This document shows, in pieces, positions 49,899-59,538 of a stretch of DNA of 64,000 nt. The translations under genes and the position numbers were made by a program. The DNA lies in contig OZ252016.1 in the NCBI GenBank assembly GCA_965247475.1, positions 1,426,001 through 1,490,000 of the forward strand, written 5' to 3'. The notes below the pieces were generated by a model that was given only the letters and a program-made list of their open reading frames with translations, ran no database searches and was not told where the DNA came from. The DNA is from G965247475 sp965247475 (GTDB lineage: Bacteria; Chloroflexota; UBA11872). The stretch's first letter is position 1; each line of letters begins with the position of its first letter.

Positions 49899-50810
49899 TC
49901 ACGCAATCAGCGCGGTCGCGTCGGCGCCGGTCGCCGGGATGGAGGCGGCGCGCGCCTGCTCGCCGGCGTGATACGAGCTCCGAACCAGCGGACCCGCCTC
50001 GACATGCACGAACCCAATCTCGCGCCCGATTCGCGCGATCTCGTCGAACTCGTCTGGATGGTAGTAGCGGGCGATCGGCAGGTGCTTTCTCGTCGGCCGC
50101 AAGTACTGGCCGACGGTGAGCAGGTCGCAGCCGTGCGCACGAAGATCGCGCATGGTCTCGGTCAGCTCACGGAGGTCTTCTCCGAGGCCGACCATCACGC
50201 CGGACTTGGTGGTCATTGACCCATCGATCCGCTTCACGCGGCGAATCAACTCCAAAGAGCGCTCGTATCGAGCCTTGGGGCGCACGCGCGGATACAGGCG
50301 CGGCACTGTCTCGGTGTTGTGATTCAGCACGACGGGACGAGCGCGCACGACCTCCGCCAGCGCATCCCAATTGCCCTCGAAGTCCGGGATCAGCACCTCG
50401 ACCTCGCAGGCGGGCGTGCGGTCGCGAATCGCCCTGATGCAAGCGGCGAAGACGCCCGCGCCGCCGTCAGAGAGATCGTCGCGGTTGACGGACGTGATGA
50501 CCGCGTAGTCGAGCCCGAGCGTCTCGACGGCCCGCGCGAGCCGGAATGGCTCCAAGATGTCCAGTCCGTCCGGGCGGCCGGACGTCACGGCGCAGAACCC
50601 GCACGCGCGCGTGCAGGTGTCGCCGAGGATCATGAAGGTGGCGGTGCCGCTGTTCCAGCACTCGCCGACGTTGGGGCAGCGGGCCTCCTCGCACACGGTG
50701 TGGAGGCCGTGGCTGCGCATCAGTCGCTGGAGCTCGAGGCTGCGCCGGCCCGAGGGAAACCGCGCTCGGAGCCAGGCGGGCTTACGTTGCATTCGTTGTT
50801 CAGCGGCCAT
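49899..50810 (-). CDS. lipA: Lipoyl synthase
   Basis: This 303-residue radical SAM enzyme inserts two sulfurs into octanoyl groups. The auxiliary cluster motif CEEARCPNVGEC and the radical SAM motif CTRACGFC are both present, along with the C-terminal RSSYHAGEQ. The Ser in that last motif is the fourth ligand of the sacrificial cluster. Length and start (MAAEQRMQRKPAWLRARF) are normal. No lipB or lipoylated-enzyme gene is in the window. The neighbouring KorAB does not need lipoate. Confidence 0.96.
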   Translation of the reverse strand: MAAEQRMQRKPAWLRARFPSGRRSLELQRLMRSHGLHTVCEEARCPNVGECWNSGTATFMILGDTCTRACGFCAVTSGRPDGLDILEPFRLARAVETLGLDYAVITSVNRDDLSDGGAGVFAACIRAIRDRTPACEVEVLIPDFEGNWDALAEVVRARPVVLNHNTETVPRLYPRVRPKARYERSLELIRRVKRIDGSMTTKSGVMVGLGEDLRELTETMRDLRAHGCDLLTVGQYLRPTRKHLPIARYYHPDEFDEIARIGREIGFVHVEAGPLVRSSYHAGEQARAASIPATGADATALIA

Positions 50811-50950
50811 TGCTCGGACGGAGCGGACTCCTCGATTCGCCGAATCGAGTCGCGCCGGTACCTCGCTGTGAGAGTTGGCTGGCAGCGGTTGAAGATACTA
50901 CGCCGCGTCCACGGAGGTCGGGCATCGCGAACCGATCCGCGCGGTTCCGG

Positions 50951-51685
50951 TTACCTGGACGCCTCGACCGCGCGCGAGATCGGGCCGGCGACGCCGTTCC
51001 GAGGCGCATCGGGGATTTCGTAGTAGCCCAGGAGCACCGACTGAAGGTCGGACTTTGCCCACTGCATCCGATCGGGAGCGAACTGCACGACGCCCGGCAG
51101 GACCAAGAGGCGGTGGAGCCTGCGGGAGTAGAACCCGAGCGCCTCGAACGCTGTCGAGATTCGCTGGCGATGCGACTGGGCGCCGAACGGTACGTCCATC
51201 TGGAGCAAGCGTGCATGAGCATCGGCGAGCACGTCTTCGAGAGCATGCGCCGCGACCACCCGGCGTTCACGGCTCATGCCGCCGAACGCGAGCCGGAGTG
51301 CCATCCAGCTCGCAAGGCGCTCGGCGTCCTCGAACCGTTCGCGAACAGACCGGACCTCGCGGGCGTAGTTCCCGATCAGCGGATCCGTGATATGCACCCG
51401 TGCCACGGGGATCGGAACAACCGCGCGTTGCGACCCGGCCTCGCGCCACCGCTCGGAAAAGACGAACTGCCGAGAGCTACGCGAGAACGCGGTCGATGGC
51501 CCCAACTCAATGAGATCGGCGTCGATCGACTCGGGCGCGGTCCCGTCGATCGGGTCCGGGGTCACGGCGGGGACGGGCGCGAGCGCCGGCGATGCCGCGC
51601 CCGCGACTGACAGGACCGCGGCAAGCGCGGCGGCCACGGCGAAGACGCCCACCGCGATTGGGGCTGGCCGCCAAAAGCGTTGCAT
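50951..51685 (-). CDS. Secreted or membrane-anchored protein of unknown function
   Basis: The protein has 244 residues from an ATG at 51685, which is preferred because a signal-like hydrophobic helix (PIAVGVFAVAAALAAVL) then follows immediately. The mature part has a proline-rich stretch and then a mostly helical region rich in arginine and leucine (YAREVRSVRERFEDAERLAS in part, LEDVLADAHARLL, RRLHRLLVLPGVVQF). No cysteine and no known catalytic motif is visible. I do not recognise the family. It stands between lipA, on the same strand 140 bases downstream, and the divergent alcohol dehydrogenase gene. Confidence 0.55.
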   Translation of the reverse strand: MQRFWRPAPIAVGVFAVAAALAAVLSVAGAASPALAPVPAVTPDPIDGTAPESIDADLIELGPSTAFSRSSRQFVFSERWREAGSQRAVVPIPVARVHITDPLIGNYAREVRSVRERFEDAERLASWMALRLAFGGMSRERRVVAAHALEDVLADAHARLLQMDVPFGAQSHRQRISTAFEALGFYSRRLHRLLVLPGVVQFAPDRMQWAKSDLQSVLLGYYEIPDAPRNGVAGPISRAVEASR

Positions 51686-51837
51686 GCGCGGCTCGGAGTC
51701 GTGGCGTGCCTGTCCGACCATTCTCACCTACCAGGCGCGCCGGCGGAATTCGGGGCGGGGCCCGCCGACGAGCCCAGGGGGATGGTCTACGATGCCGACG
51801 CTCAGCGACGAACTGACGGCACCCCAGCGAGCCGCCA

Positions 51838-53037
51838 ATGCCGGTCGATTCAATGGATGCGCCCCGAAGTCATCAATTTCGCGTTCCGCCGATCGTTCAT
51901 GCCGGCGCAGGCGCGATCGCGCAGCTGCCGGGCGTGCTGCATGAGCTGGGCATCCGACGGGCGACGCTCGTGACGGATCGCGTGATGGGCGACTCGGAAT
52001 GGGTCGGACGTCTCGCCTCGCTGCTTGGTGAGGCCGATGTCGACATGAGCGTGTTCGACGACATCGACCGTGAGCCGACCACCCGCGAGGTGGAGGCGGC
52101 GCTCGAGGCCATCCGTGCCGCGGGCGCGACGGCGGTCGTCGCGTTCGGCGGCGGGAGCGCGCTCGACACCGCGAAATCGGCGGCGGCGCTGGCCCGAAAC
52201 GACGGGCGGATGCCCGATTTCGAAGGGCTCGATCGATTCGCCCACGACGGGCTTCCGGTGATTGCCATCCCGACGACCGCCGGGACCGGGAGTGAAGCCA
52301 CCCGCGCGGTGGCGGTCACGGACGCGGATCGAGACGTCAAGATGCTGATCACGAGCTGGCGCCTGGTTCCAGCCGCCGCGATCGTGGATCCGGAGCCCAT
52401 GTTGACGATGCCGCCCGCGGTCACGGCTTCGACAGGGATCGACGCACTCACACACGCCATTGAGTCGTACGTATCGCGCCGCCGGCAGCCGATCACCGAC
52501 GCGCTGGCGCTGGATGCCATGCGACGCCTCCCCGCGAACCTCGTGCGGTCGTTCGACGCGCCGGATGATCTGGCGGCGCGCGAGCAGACGGCAATCGCCG
52601 CCATGCACGCGGGCATGGCGTTCTCGAACGCATCGGTCGCCCTGGTGCACGGGATGTCCCGGCCGATCGGCGCGCACTTCCACGTGCCGCACGGCCTTTC
52701 CAACGCCATGTTGCTGCCCACGGTGATGGGCTTCAGCCTGGAGGGCGATGTCGAGCGATACGCGGATGTGGCCGAGGCGATCGGCGCGGCGCGGCCGCAC
52801 GATTCGCCGGAGGCCGCCGCGCGGGAAGGCCTGGCGGCGGTGCGAGCGCTCTGCGCGCGGCTCAAGGTGCCCAGTCCGGTCGAGTGGGGCATCGATGCGG
52901 CGGACTTCGTTCGGGTCGCGCCACAGATGGCGCGCGACGCCATTGCCAGCGGCAGCCCCGGGAACAACCCGCGCAGCGCTTCGGAAGAGCAGATCGTGCA
53001 GCTCTACCGGGAGGTCGTGTCGCCGCGGGCCGTGTGA
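51838..53037 (+). CDS. Iron-containing alcohol dehydrogenase
   Basis: This 399-residue group III alcohol dehydrogenase has the NAD-binding GGGSALDTAKSAA, TTAGTGSEATRAV and the metal-ligand segments DALTHAIESYVSRRRQP and HGMSRPIGAHFHVPHGLSNA. The ligand segments contain the Asp and His residues that hold Fe(II). It would interconvert an alcohol and an aldehyde or ketone; the exact substrate cannot be read from the sequence. ATG 51838 or the ATG at 51853 can serve as start. It stands alone between divergent and convergent neighbours. Confidence 0.93.
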   Translation: MPVDSMDAPRSHQFRVPPIVHAGAGAIAQLPGVLHELGIRRATLVTDRVMGDSEWVGRLASLLGEADVDMSVFDDIDREPTTREVEAALEAIRAAGATAVVAFGGGSALDTAKSAAALARNDGRMPDFEGLDRFAHDGLPVIAIPTTAGTGSEATRAVAVTDADRDVKMLITSWRLVPAAAIVDPEPMLTMPPAVTASTGIDALTHAIESYVSRRRQPITDALALDAMRRLPANLVRSFDAPDDLAAREQTAIAAMHAGMAFSNASVALVHGMSRPIGAHFHVPHGLSNAMLLPTVMGFSLEGDVERYADVAEAIGAARPHDSPEAAAREGLAAVRALCARLKVPSPVEWGIDAADFVRVAPQMARDAIASGSPGNNPRSASEEQIVQLYREVVSPRAV

Positions 53038-53104
53038 CCCGGATCCGGCCGCCGCGGCTTAGCGCTCACGGCGGCAATGTGAACGGCCCTGCCGGACTGG
53101 CCGA

Positions 53105-53932
53105 TCAGGCCTCGAGCATGCGGTCGCCCAGCACGGCGCGGATCGCCGACATCCCCTCCGTCGCGGCCCTGGCCAGCAACCCGCCGTCGTAGCTGAACGA
53201 CATGAACGTGGCGCCCTTCTCGGCCCACGCGACGGCCTCCTCCGGCGAGCTGACATGCGGGCCTCCGGCGATCCCCACGGCCTTCACCGCGGCCAGCATG
53301 CGCTCGATGGCCTCGATGACACGCGGATGCCTCATTTGCTCGGGTATGCCCATGGTCGCGGAGAGATCGCCGGGACCAACGAGGATCGCATCGAGGCCCG
53401 GGACGGCCGCGATCGCCTCGATATTCTCGATGCCGAGCGCGCTCTCGACCTTGATCGCGACGAGGACCTCGCGGTTCTGAGCCTCAACCCACGCGGTGCC
53501 GTCCGGTGCTTCGAACCCCGTGTGAACGCCCATACCGAGCAGTCCGCGCTCCCCATCGGGCGCGTACTTGGCCCACTTGACGATGTCGGCGGTCTGTTCG
53601 GGGGTCGACACGTGCGGGACGATCACGCCCATCGCGCCGGCATCGAGGGGGCGGGCGATCAGGTGGTCGGCGTGGCTGGTGGTGCCGGCGATCGGCACGA
53701 TGCCGGCCAACTTTGCGGCCGCGGCGATGGCGGCCAGCTCGTGGTAGTCGACCTGGCTGTGCTCCATGTCGACGTAGAAGAAGTTGAACCCGGACCGCGC
53801 GAACAGCTGGGCCAGGGGGATACCCGGAAACGAGATGCTGCACGCGCCGATGCACACGCGGCCCTCGCGCAGCGCGCGGGTCACAGGATTGACCCAGGGC
53901 GAAATCGGCGTCGGGGGCATGGCAGTGGTCAC
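53105..53932 (-). CDS. HpcH/HpaI family aldolase
   Basis: This 275-residue TIM-barrel class II aldolase has YVDMEHSQVDYHEL near the start (catalytic His region), GAMGVIVPHVSTPEQ, and the metal-binding Glu/Asp motif VESALGIENI followed by LDAILVGPGDLSATMG. These enzymes cleave or form 4-hydroxy-2-oxoacids, such as 4-hydroxy-2-oxoheptanedioate or 2-keto-3-deoxy sugar acids. The exact substrate is not determinable. The downstream end is 67 bases from the alcohol dehydrogenase 3' end (convergent). Confidence 0.92.
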   Translation of the reverse strand: MTTAMPPTPISPWVNPVTRALREGRVCIGACSISFPGIPLAQLFARSGFNFFYVDMEHSQVDYHELAAIAAAAKLAGIVPIAGTTSHADHLIARPLDAGAMGVIVPHVSTPEQTADIVKWAKYAPDGERGLLGMGVHTGFEAPDGTAWVEAQNREVLVAIKVESALGIENIEAIAAVPGLDAILVGPGDLSATMGIPEQMRHPRVIEAIERMLAAVKAVGIAGGPHVSSPEEAVAWAEKGATFMSFSYDGGLLARAATEGMSAIRAVLGDRMLEA

Positions 53933-54089
53933 GATGGGCTCCTTGGTCGGCCGACGCGCCCGAGCCAGAAGCGCGCCGCCGGATGGTCAATCGAACGCTC
54001 GGGCAGCGTAGGCTACCGGGAATGCCGCGCCGATGCGTAGCGGGTCGCGCGGCAGGGGCGGCCCCCGCCACCCGGTCGCGGCGATCCGG

Positions 54090-54186
54090 AGTAGGGGCGG
54101 CTCGCGAACCGCCCCCACAGGCCAACCACCCGGCACGGGTCGCTCCATCTGGGACATCCCGACTTGAAGGTCGGGCCACCTTGCCA
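54090..54186 (+). repeat. Repeat cluster including interspersed hairpin repeat, copy 4
   Basis: The gap between the aldolase and lhr genes holds two hairpins. The first is GGGGCGGCTCGCGAACCGCC followed by CC (about 54094-54115). The second is the shared unit CGCTCCATCTGGGACAT followed by CCCGACTTGAAGGTCGGG (54158-54175) and CCACC, differing by one base from copy 1. The lhr stop lies just downstream. Confidence 0.75.
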
Positions 54187-54194
54187 ACCCCGAT

Positions 54195-57100
54195 CTAGTC
54201 GGGCCGCGCCGGCGGCGCGAACCCGACCGGCGCCAGGTTGTCGGCGCCGGCCGCATCACGGTCGGAGTCCGGCGCAATGGCGTCCGCGGGCCGAACGCCG
54301 TCCACCAGGTCCACCCAGCCTCCCGACTGGGCCGGGACCCGCGGTCCCGGCAGCACAATGCCGGTGAGGTTGAGCGGATCGACGGCGCTCACCCGGACGC
54401 GGGTGCCGTCCTTGGGGGTCTTGCGGATACGTCGGAGCGACGCGACGGCCTGGGGCTGCCCGAACTGCTCGCCCGCGAATCCGGCCACGAACCGCCCGCC
54501 CCGGACCGTGCCGCGGGCCTCGAGGCGGCGGAGCGCGCGCAGCACCTCGCGCCACGGAAGCGTAAAGCTCTCGCGGCGAACGAGGTCGCGGAATACGACG
54601 CCGTAGCGGTTCAAGAGGACCAGGGCGATCCGCTCGGCCAGGTCGTCGATGTCCATCGAGTCGACGGCCGGCGCGGCCACAAGCGACCAGCGGCCGGCGA
54701 CCCCGACGGCCGGCGCGCCCAGACGTGGACGCGCAAACCCCGCACGACCTCGCCGGGCTCGCTTTCGGCGCCCGCCGGCCACGCCGCGCAGCCCGTGGAA
54801 CCCGTCGGATGTCACCAGCCCCAGTCCAATCAGCTCGAGCAGACCGCGTTCGACATCGGTCGGGAGCCGGCGCGTCTGAGCCGCGATGTCGTCGAGGAAG
54901 AGGGCGCCGCGCGAGCGGAGGAGCGCGAGGATCTCCGCGGCGGCTCCGGCCCGAGGCTCGTCGGCTAGGGCCGCGCCGCCGCCGCGCACGCCGGCCAGCA
55001 ACGCGGGGACATCGGCACGCAGCGCCAAAGCGACCGGCGTCGCGCGGGTCGCCGCCGCCGGGGATGCGCCGTTCCTATCGGACGCGGGTCGTCGCGGCGT
55101 CAGCCGCATCCACGCCACCTCGCCGCCCAGTGAGAGCTCGTCGAGCCACGTGGAGCTGTAGTCGCGGATGCGGCCGGCCAGCAGCTCCGGCTCCCACGCC
55201 GACGCCGGGACCTCGAAGCCCTGTAGCTGCTCGACCGCGTGGCGGAGCTGGCCGCGGCCCTCCAGCCGGTTGGAGGGTGCAAGATGTTGCCAGTGCAGCA
55301 GGAACCGCATGAAGTCCTGCGCGGACACCGGATCGATCTCGCGTCGAAGCCGATCCAGCGTGTGACGGTGGATCCGCGCCAGCAGGCGCCGGTCGCAAAC
55401 CTCCTCCGCATCGGCGCCGGGCGTGAACCGGCCGCGCAGGATGTAGCCGCCCGCCTCGAGCTGCGTCAGCCCGTGCTCGACATCGGCGGCCGTGAGTCCG
55501 GTCCGCTCCGCCAGGCCGGCGGCGGTGATGGGGCCAAGAACCTCGGTGTGACCGCGGAGCAGCAGCCGGCGAGCTTCCTCGCGATCCGAGACCACGGTCG
55601 CGGCGCCGGCCGGCAGCTGCAGCTCGGGCACGGCGTCATCGGGAAACAGCAGCCGGACGACGTCGACGCGCTCCGCCGCGATCCACACGCTGGTTCCGCC
55701 GACCGTGAAACAGGCCGCGCGGCCGACCGCCGCCAGTTCCTCGAGCCACGCCCGCCAGGCGGATACGTGTGGCTCGGTGACCGCTATCAGACCGAGCAGC
55801 GCGTCGTGAACCTCCTCGGCGTTGCGAGGGTCCGGCCACGCCTCGGCCGCCACACGGGCGATCGCCTCCGCATCGAGCTCGCCGAGCTCACGCGCGTCTT
55901 CGGGCAAAGCCCTTCGGAGCATGACCGCGCGCGTCCGGCGCTCTTCGATCGGCGCGTCGTCGAGATAGGTGTAGGGACGGCCGCTCACGATCTCGTGCGC
56001 CATCGGCGACGGCTCGGTGGTATCGCGCGCATGCATCGCGATCTCGCCGGCCTCGATGCGCTCGAGCACGCGCTCGAGGCCAGGGACGTCCATCGCCTCT
56101 TCGAGGCAATCGGCGAGCGTCTGCCGCATGAGTGCGTGGTCGGGAACCTCCAGCGGGCCGGTGACGTTCTCCTGGCACCCGACCTGCTCGGGAAAGACCG
56201 CGGCCATGAGGTCATCGGCCCGCATCCGCTGGAGATACGGCGGGAACCTCTTGCCGCCGAGCATGCGCGGCACGGCGAGCGCGCGCGTCACGTTCCAGCG
56301 CCAGCGCGTGGGGAACAGCGGCACGTACAGCACCGCCTGCGTGAGCAACTTGCGCGCGTTGCCGGAGCGGACGTACCCGAACGTCTCCTCGAGCGGGAAC
56401 GAGTGCTGCGGCCCGAGCGACAGCAGCACGGCGTCGTCGTTCGCGGCCGCCTGAAGCTCGAAGTCGAACCGAACGCAGAATCGCTTCCGCAGCGCGAGCC
56501 CCCACGCCCGATTGATGCGCTGACCGAACGGCGCGTGGACCACGAGCTGCATGCCGCCGGATTCGTCAAAGAACCGCTCGAAGATCACGTCACGGTCCGA
56601 CGGGACCAGGCCCAGGCCGTCCCGGGTGGCGCGCACGTAGTCGATGAGCTGCGCGGCCCCGATCTCGGAGAGCGCGCACTCCTCCCGCAGCCGCCGGCGC
56701 AACTCGTCTGGGTCATCCAGGGCGGCCGCGATCTCGCGTCGCAGACGTCCAACTTCCTCGCTGAGCTCAGGGGTGCGACCGGGCGCCTCGCCGAGCCAGA
56801 ATGGAATTGTGGGCGGCGCGCCCTGCGCGTCCACGACGCGCACGGTGTTCTGACTGACCCGGCGGATGCGCCACGAGGTGCTGCCAAGCAGGAAGATGTC
56901 GCCCGCCATGCTCTCCATGGCGAAGTCCTCGTTGACCGAACCGACGACGCTCTCGTCGGGCTCGGCCACGACTGTGTAATCGCCCATCTCGGGAATGGTC
57001 CCGCCGTTGACAATCGCGGTGAGCCGGGCGCCGCGCCGACCGCGCAGCACGTGGTTGATGCGATCGCGGTGGATCAGCGGACGCGCGCGGCCCGCGCCCT

Positions 57101-58511
57101 CGCCGATGCCGGTGGCCAGCATCTCGACGATCTCGTCGTAGTCCTCGCGGGCGAGCCCGGTATACGGCGCGGCCGTGCGGAAGCGGTCAAGAAGAGCGGC
57201 CTCGGCCCAGTCTTCGCAGGCGCACTCGGCCACGATCTGTTGCGCCAGCACGTCGAGCGGAGCGGCCGGCATGGTCACCCGGTCGAGCCGGCCGGCCCGC
57301 GCGGCGCGCACGAGCGCGGCGGCCTCGGTGAGGTCGTCGCGGGTCAGCGGGAACAGCCGGCCGTGCGGACGCAGGCCCAGGGCGTGGCCCGACCGGCCGA
57401 CGCGCTGTAGAAACGTGGCGATGCTCCGCGGCGAGCCGATCTGGCAGACCAGATCGATGCCGCCGATGTCGATCCCGAGCTCCAGCGAGGCAGTCGCGAC
57501 CAGCGCCTTGAGATCACCGGCCTTGAGCCGCTGCTCGACGCGCAGGCGGCGATCCTTCGACAGACTGCCGTGGTGACTCGCGATCGCGTCGGGGCCGAGC
57601 CGTTCGGCCAGGTTGTGCGCCACACGCTCGGACAGCGCGCGCGTGTTCACGAAGATAAGCGTGGTGTGGTGCGCGGCGATCAGGCCGGCCAGCCGGTCGT
57701 AGATGTCCGCCCACTGCTCGCGCGGCGCCACGGCTTCGAGGTCGCTGGGCGGCACTTCGACGGCGAGCTGTATGTCGCGCTGGTGCCCCAGGTCGACGAT
57801 GTCGCAGGCGAGCCGCCGGTCGGACGCGGCGGGGTCGGCGCCGGTCAGCAGACGGGCGAAGTCCTCGATGGGGCGTTGCGTCGCCGAGAGGCCGACCCGC
57901 TGCGGACGCCGATGCGCGATGTGATCCAGCCGCGCCAGCGACAGTGCCAGATGGCTGCCGCGGCGGTCGCGGGCCAGCGCGTGGATCTCGTCCACGATGA
58001 CCGTCTTGACGGATCGGAGCGTCTCGCGGCTGCGCTCGGCCGTGAGCATCAAGTACAAGGACTCGGGTGTCGTGATGACGATGTGGGGCGGCCGGCGCAC
58101 CATCGCCTGCCGGACGCTCGCCGGTGTATCGCCGGTGCGAACCAGCGTGCGGATATCTGGTGGATCCTCGCCGGCCCGGCGCATCAGCTCACGGATTCCC
58201 GCCAGCGGCTCGTCCAGGTTGCGCTCGATGTCGTTGCCGAGCGCCTTGAGCGGCGACACGTAGAGGATCGACGTCTCGTCGGCCAGTGCGCCGCGCTCGG
58301 CGCGCCGCACCAGCCGATCGACTCCGCTCAGGAAAGCGGCGAGCGTCTTGCCGGATCCCGTCGGCGCCGCCAGCAGCGTGTCACGGCCGGCGACGATCGG
58401 CGGCCAGCCGGCCGCCTGCGCGTCAGTGGGCGCGTCGAATCGCGCCTCGAACCAGCCGCGGACGGCGGGATGGAATGATTCGAGCGGCGAGGCGATGCTG
58501 GACTGACTCAC
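54195..58511 (-). CDS. lhr: Large ATP-dependent helicase Lhr
   Basis: This 1438-residue superfamily 2 helicase has Walker A AAPTGSGKT (48-56), VDEIHALARDRRGSHL (DEIH box), SATQRP and the motif VI region QRVGRSGHALGLR in the N-terminal 400 residues. A winged-helix/core domain follows (Lhr-Core). About 550 residues form a long C-terminal extension like the one in full-length Lhr. Lhr unwinds RNA:DNA hybrids and acts in DNA repair in several bacteria. The length is close to that of long bacterial Lhr (about 1500). No repair partner is adjacent. Confidence 0.95.
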   Translation of the reverse strand: MSQSSIASPLESFHPAVRGWFEARFDAPTDAQAAGWPPIVAGRDTLLAAPTGSGKTLAAFLSGVDRLVRRAERGALADETSILYVSPLKALGNDIERNLDEPLAGIRELMRRAGEDPPDIRTLVRTGDTPASVRQAMVRRPPHIVITTPESLYLMLTAERSRETLRSVKTVIVDEIHALARDRRGSHLALSLARLDHIAHRRPQRVGLSATQRPIEDFARLLTGADPAASDRRLACDIVDLGHQRDIQLAVEVPPSDLEAVAPREQWADIYDRLAGLIAAHHTTLIFVNTRALSERVAHNLAERLGPDAIASHHGSLSKDRRLRVEQRLKAGDLKALVATASLELGIDIGGIDLVCQIGSPRSIATFLQRVGRSGHALGLRPHGRLFPLTRDDLTEAAALVRAARAGRLDRVTMPAAPLDVLAQQIVAECACEDWAEAALLDRFRTAAPYTGLAREDYDEIVEMLATGIGEGAGRARPLIHRDRINHVLRGRRGARLTAIVNGGTIPEMGDYTVVAEPDESVVGSVNEDFAMESMAGDIFLLGSTSWRIRRVSQNTVRVVDAQGAPPTIPFWLGEAPGRTPELSEEVGRLRREIAAALDDPDELRRRLREECALSEIGAAQLIDYVRATRDGLGLVPSDRDVIFERFFDESGGMQLVVHAPFGQRINRAWGLALRKRFCVRFDFELQAAANDDAVLLSLGPQHSFPLEETFGYVRSGNARKLLTQAVLYVPLFPTRWRWNVTRALAVPRMLGGKRFPPYLQRMRADDLMAAVFPEQVGCQENVTGPLEVPDHALMRQTLADCLEEAMDVPGLERVLERIEAGEIAMHARDTTEPSPMAHEIVSGRPYTYLDDAPIEERRTRAVMLRRALPEDARELGELDAEAIARVAAEAWPDPRNAEEVHDALLGLIAVTEPHVSAWRAWLEELAAVGRAACFTVGGTSVWIAAERVDVVRLLFPDDAVPELQLPAGAATVVSDREEARRLLLRGHTEVLGPITAAGLAERTGLTAADVEHGLTQLEAGGYILRGRFTPGADAEEVCDRRLLARIHRHTLDRLRREIDPVSAQDFMRFLLHWQHLAPSNRLEGRGQLRHAVEQLQGFEVPASAWEPELLAGRIRDYSSTWLDELSLGGEVAWMRLTPRRPASDRNGASPAAATRATPVALALRADVPALLAGVRGGGAALADEPRAGAAAEILALLRSRGALFLDDIAAQTRRLPTDVERGLLELIGLGLVTSDGFHGLRGVAGGRRKRARRGRAGFARPRLGAPAVGVAGRWSLVAAPAVDSMDIDDLAERIALVLLNRYGVVFRDLVRRESFTLPWREVLRALRRLEARGTVRGGRFVAGFAGEQFGQPQAVASLRRIRKTPKDGTRVRVSAVDPLNLTGIVLPGPRVPAQSGGWVDLVDGVRPADAIAPDSDRDAAGADNLAPVGFAPPARPD

Positions 58512-58610
58512 GGTTGCTGCGGCCGGGATCGGGCGTTGGTTGCGGCCCCGATTATCGCCGACCGCTCGGGCCCCCCGCGATGTGGGCCGGCTGGTGGCGA
58601 ATTCTTGAGT

Positions 58611-58745
58611 TGTGATTCCGGCGGACGCCGGAATCCAGGGGGTCGCGAAGTGACCCCTGCATCTCTACCCGGCAACCCACGGTGCCCGCAGCCTGGGTCC
58701 CCGCTCCAGGCCCCCCTGGACCCCGGCGTCCGCCGGGGTGACGGA
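58611..58745. repeat. Composite palindromic repeat, copy 2
   Basis: GATTCCGGCGGACGCCGGAA followed by TCCAGG (stem 58614-58633) opens the element. GGACCCCGGCGTCCGCCGGG followed by GTGACGG closes it, about 100 bases later. This repeats the design of the element at 41409-41497, with a longer spacer between its two hairpins. It lies between lhr and the ABC permease gene. Confidence 0.78.
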
Positions 58746-58770
58746 GGGGGGCCGGATGCCGCGCTGGGTG

Positions 58771-59535
58771 CTAGACGGTGGCGCGGCGGTACTGCCAGGT
58801 CGTGAGGCCGAGCAGCAGGGCGGTCATCCCGAGCAGCACCCACATGCCGGGCAGGATCGTCTCCCAGATCCAACCCTCGATGATGATGGCGCGCACGGCC
58901 GTGAGCACGTATTCGACCGGGTTGAGGCCGACCGCGACCTGGAACCAACCGGTCAACAGCTCCCGCGGCATGAAGGCCGTGGTCAAAAACGCGAGCGGCA
59001 TGAAGAGCAGCCAGCTGTTCAGCGTGATCTGGACGCTGCGGGTGCGCAGGGCCAGCAGCAGCCCGATGCAGGACATCGCGACCCCGAACATGGTCGCGGC
59101 GACGAGGACCACCAGCGCTCCGGCGATGCCGCCCTGGAACCGAACCCCCACGGCGAGCGCGATGAGCACGATCGCGAGCACCTGCGCGAACGCGCGGGTC
59201 CCGCCGATCGAGAGCGTGCCGAGCAGGATCGAGAATCTGTTCACGGGCGACAGCAGCATCTTGTCGAAGTACCCGGACAGCATGTCGGTCAGCAAGACCA
59301 TCGCCATGTCGGCGCCGCTGAACACCACGGCCATCACGAGGATCATTCCAGTCAGGTAGGCCAGATAGTCCTCGGACGGAAACCCGGGCAAGAGTGTGAC
59401 GCTGCCCAAGGGTGCGCCGAAGAAGAGAAACATGAGCCCAGACGACGCGATGGCTGTGAGCAGGGTGGCGGGCTGAGCGATCCAGGTCTTGAGGTTGCGA
59501 CGGTAGATGAAATAGGTCTCGCGCAGAATTGTCAT
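58771..59535 (-). CDS. ABC-2 type transporter permease (DrrB-like)
   Basis: This 254-residue protein has six hydrophobic helices and the ABC-2 layout. The cytoplasmic start MTILRETYFIYRRNLKTWIAQPATLL is typical of DrrB/NodJ-like permeases. LPLAFLTTAFMPRELLTGWFQ (split here as LPLAFL, near residues 170-190) leads to VGLNPVEYVLTAVRA, the common NP motif before the last helices. It begins three bases after the ATPase gene, so the two form one exporter. The cargo (drug, lipid or polysaccharide) is unknown. Confidence 0.88.
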   Translation of the reverse strand: MTILRETYFIYRRNLKTWIAQPATLLTAIASSGLMFLFFGAPLGSVTLLPGFPSEDYLAYLTGMILVMAVVFSGADMAMVLLTDMLSGYFDKMLLSPVNRFSILLGTLSIGGTRAFAQVLAIVLIALAVGVRFQGGIAGALVVLVAATMFGVAMSCIGLLLALRTRSVQITLNSWLLFMPLAFLTTAFMPRELLTGWFQVAVGLNPVEYVLTAVRAIIIEGWIWETILPGMWVLLGMTALLLGLTTWQYRRATV

Positions 59536-59538
59536 CGC

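Noticed and set aside
51037..51051. CCGACTGAAGGTCGG, similar to the core of the interspersed hairpin repeat
   Set aside because: It lies inside a coding region and lacks the flanking sequence shared by the four true copies. It is probably coincidental.
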